From Thermoplasmata archaeon (GTDB taxonomy: Archaea; Thermoplasmatota; Thermoplasmata; Thermoplasmatales; Thermoplasmataceae): a stretch of DNA of 7,995 nucleotides. How positions within the stretch are numbered: position 1 is the first letter of the stretch; the number at the start of each line of letters is the position of its first letter. The stretch is taken from assembly GCA_021792045.1 (NCBI GenBank), contig JAJYVJ010000074.1, positions 1-7,995 of the forward strand. The letters are read 5' to 3'. The notes under the pieces are model-generated. The model was not told the origin of the DNA. It did no database searches and saw only the letters and a program-made list of their open reading frames with translations. The position numbers and the translations under genes were made by a program. This document shows, one piece after another, positions 7,185 through 7,995 of the stretch.

Positions 7185-7188
7185 ATTG

Positions 7189-7195
7189 CTCCCTC
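7189..7195 (-). promoter_or_regulatory. Shine-Dalgarno-like site before the CTG start of the STAND gene
   Basis: The minus strand reads GAGGGAG, with the GAGG core about seven bases before CTG 7184. It is complementary in part to the CCUCC of the archaeal 16S 3' end. It supports initiation at the unusual CTG (or at an ATG that has mutated to CTG) instead of GTG 7088, which has no such site. Confidence 0.45.
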
Positions 7196-7206
7196 ACTTC
7201 TAATAA

Positions 7207-7222
7207 TGAGTGCACACACTCA
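7207..7222. promoter_or_regulatory. Inverted repeat in the leader of the STAND gene, candidate operator
   Basis: TGAGTG and CACTCA are perfect 6-base arms around the spacer CACA. The repeat lies between the predicted TATA box and the start of the NTPase gene, about 10 bases from the expected transcription start. A repressor at this site, or a small RNA hairpin in the leader, could restrain a toxic effector. Only sequence symmetry and position support this. Confidence 0.4.
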
Positions 7223-7253
7223 AGATAGCTACGTGTACAAAGATTTAAAGTTG

Positions 7254-7264
7254 TCTATAAATAT
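7254..7264 (-). promoter_or_regulatory. Candidate TATA box of the STAND gene
   Basis: On the minus strand the core is ATATTTATAGA, a good archaeal TATA box. Initiation about 27 bases downstream, near 7231, would give a leader of about 47 bases holding the inverted repeat and the Shine-Dalgarno-like site. It lies between the DUF2080 stop and the NTPase start, so the NTPase probably has its own promoter. Confidence 0.45.
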
Positions 7265-7283
7265 GACTCTGGGGCATAAGTCT

Positions 7284-7448
7284 TCATTCTCTTAGCACTA
7301 TGACATATACTCTCTTGCCAATGTACTTCTTGGCAACATCCACCTTTCCAGAATTTCCGAATGGTGTCACCGTTTTCTCATACACAGTTTCCACGTTTTC
7401 CCTTATTGTTAGTGTCTGATCCTTTATGTTTATCTCCCTGTCTGTCAC
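7284..7448 (-). CDS. DUF2080 family, transposon-encoded small protein
   Basis: This is a 54-residue protein, too small for routine gene calling. GTG 7446-7448 is the only usual start between the upstream in-frame TGA and the conserved part. The sequence has an N-terminal half (EINIKDQTLTIRENVETVYE) followed by the family's hallmark EKTVTPFGNSGKV, DVAKKYIGKRV and a short hydrophobic end VYVIVLRE. The FGNS-x-V...KKYIGK pattern is typical of DUF2080, annotated in archaea as a putative transposon-encoded protein. It resembles AbrB/SpoVT-like swapped-hairpin DNA-binding chains, so a DNA-binding or transposition-regulating role is possible but unproven. It stops 100 bases before the CTG of the STAND gene on the same strand. 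The middle V-A-K-K replaces the commoner V-P-K-K; otherwise it looks intact. No partner transposase is next to it. Confidence 0.75.
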   Translation of the reverse strand: MTDREINIKDQTLTIRENVETVYEKTVTPFGNSGKVDVAKKYIGKRVYVIVLRE

Positions 7449-7574
7449 TTGTACTGTATATCCATAGATACAATTGCATTTTCATCGGATCAAGAGGTGT
7501 GATCACCCAGGATCAGTACGAGACATTCAGGGATAACATCTGATGTGCTCTACTTAATCCTGGACACTTTTTAA

Positions 7575-7628
7575 GATGATGTTTCTTCTCAGGTATCCTT
7601 CATGGTACCTGTTCTGCAAAACATCATC
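7575..7628. repeat. Long imperfect hairpin, possible mobile-element end or structured RNA
   Basis: The outer stem pairs GATGATGTTT (7575-7584) with AAACATCATC (7619-7628), 10 perfect base pairs. An internal loop separates it from an inner stem, CAGGTA plus CC (7590-7598, one bulged T) with GGTACCTG (7604-7611), 8 pairs closed by loop TTCAT. The size and bulged shape recall the subterminal hairpins of single-strand transposons (IS200/IS605) as well as bidirectional terminators. No TnpA or TnpB gene is nearby to decide between them. Confidence 0.55.
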
Positions 7629-7649
7629 ATCTCATGCTGATTCTGTATT

Positions 7650-7668
7650 CTTCCAGACCGTTTGGAAG
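7650..7668 (+). terminator. Small hairpin followed by a T-rich tract
   Basis: CTTCCA and TGGAAG are 6-base arms around a 7-base loop (GACCGTT), followed by TTAAATTATTTTCATTTT. The arrangement resembles an intrinsic terminator on the plus strand, although no intact plus-strand gene ends before it. It could equally belong to the same element end as the larger hairpin. Confidence 0.3.
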
Positions 7669-7784
7669 TTAAATTATTTTCATTTTATATTGAAACGCAT
7701 TACCAGCCAAAGGATTCGATGCACTCTCCAGATGACCTAATCAGGCTTTCCAATAACAATTAACGCATTCACCGAAATATCTGA

Positions 7785-7995
7785 TTCATATCACATAAAC
7801 TGTCCAACATTAAAGGGAGCACATCAATCAGGAACTTCTCTTACATTCTTGCGGATTCAGCATACGACACATCAGGGATATATGACTACATCTTCGAGAA
7901 CACCCATTCCATTCCGGTCATTGACACAAATAAGAGGCGCGGCATAAGGCCGGAAAGGCTCACAGTGAACCGCAGGATCGGGATAGATCTCAGGA
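7785..7995 (+). pseudogene. DDE transposase fragment, 5'-truncated and running off the window
   Basis: After TGA 7782-7784 the frame is open to the window edge (70 codons). The recognisable part starts near 7833: YILADSAYDTSGIYDYIF, then IPVIDTNKRRGIRPE and LTVNRRIGIDLR. This is the region around the second catalytic Asp of IS4/IS5-like DDE transposases ('aDkgYD...PVI...R.g'). In such enzymes about 150-200 residues, including the N-terminal domain and first Asp, precede this point. Here the upstream sequence is non-coding and there is no start codon, so the gene is truncated at its 5' end. The 3' part is outside the window. Its higher G+C than the island interior sets it apart. The exact IS family is uncertain. 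Confidence 0.65.

Larger units (their letters stand above)
7449..7784. other. Non-coding stretch with two inverted repeats between DUF2080 and a truncated transposase
   Basis: No complete gene is seen in these 336 bases. At 7470-7543 the plus strand has a short coding-like tail (CIFIGSRGVITQDQYETF, ending in TGA) without a start, possibly a gene remnant. The rest holds the long hairpin at 7575-7628, a smaller inverted repeat at 7650-7668 and an AT-rich stretch (TTTTATATT near 7684-7692) that could be a promoter. It reads like mobile-element end material. Confidence 0.45.

Noticed and set aside
7470..7543. Small plus-strand gene ending in ITQDQYETFRDNI
   Set aside because: It has no start codon of its own; upstream its frame is antisense to the DUF2080 gene. 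It is at best a C-terminal remnant.
1..7995. CRISPR arrays, tRNA or rRNA genes
   Set aside because: No regularly spaced direct repeats, no cloverleaf with a TTCGA-type arm and no rRNA-like sequence were seen on either strand.

Overview
The window looks like an archaeal accessory island of Thermoplasmata type. The evidence is a C-terminal fragment of a crotonase gene, an archaeal DUF2080 'transposon-encoded' small protein, TATA-like boxes about 30-35 bases upstream of starts, GTG/TTG starts, and a surface protein with an Asn/Ser/Thr-rich stalk and PKD-like domains. The assignment is by resemblance only; no rRNA or other marker is present. The two edges (1-124 and about 7830-7995) look richer in G+C than the AT-rich interior, which fits insertion of foreign DNA into a host locus. 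Layout: (a) 2-124, the end of an enoyl-CoA hydratase gene. (b) 291-838, a badly decayed IS630-family transposase that keeps its N-terminal HTH half and extreme C-terminus but has lost the catalytic core and carries several frameshifts. (c) 948-2831, an intact plus-strand gene for a large N-terminally anchored, multi-Ig/PKD, sequon-rich surface protein. (d) 2914-7184, a minus-strand group of three genes converging on it. (e) 7284-7448, a DUF2080 protein on the minus strand. (f) 7575-7628, a long imperfect hairpin. (g) 7785-7995, a 5'-truncated DDE transposase running off the window. The centrepiece is the 4596-7184 gene. It encodes a three-part protein: an N-terminal HEPN-like domain with an R-x4-H motif, a central STAND (NB-ARC-like) NTPase with clear Walker A, Walker B and sensor motifs, and a C-terminal TPR array. 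This is the effector-switch-sensor design of STAND immune proteins, so a role in anti-virus or anti-plasmid abortive defence is a reasonable inference. Downstream on the same strand lie a probable four-helix membrane protein (3583-4105) and a PD-(D/E)XK nuclease-like protein (2914-3540). All three genes carry a small lesion or anomaly. The NTPase reading frame extends 32 codons upstream of its first usual start codon, to a CTG behind a purine-rich ribosome-site-like sequence. The membrane protein is split by one extra base in a G5 run. The nuclease is cut by an in-frame TGA after codon 145, and the same frame then continues for 62 coding-looking codons. Either the module has been inactivated in this lineage, or the assembly has errors, or expression is recoded. 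The raw reads and homologues would decide. About 490 bases between the membrane gene and the NTPase gene contain only fragmentary, stop-interrupted coding sequence on the plus strand.
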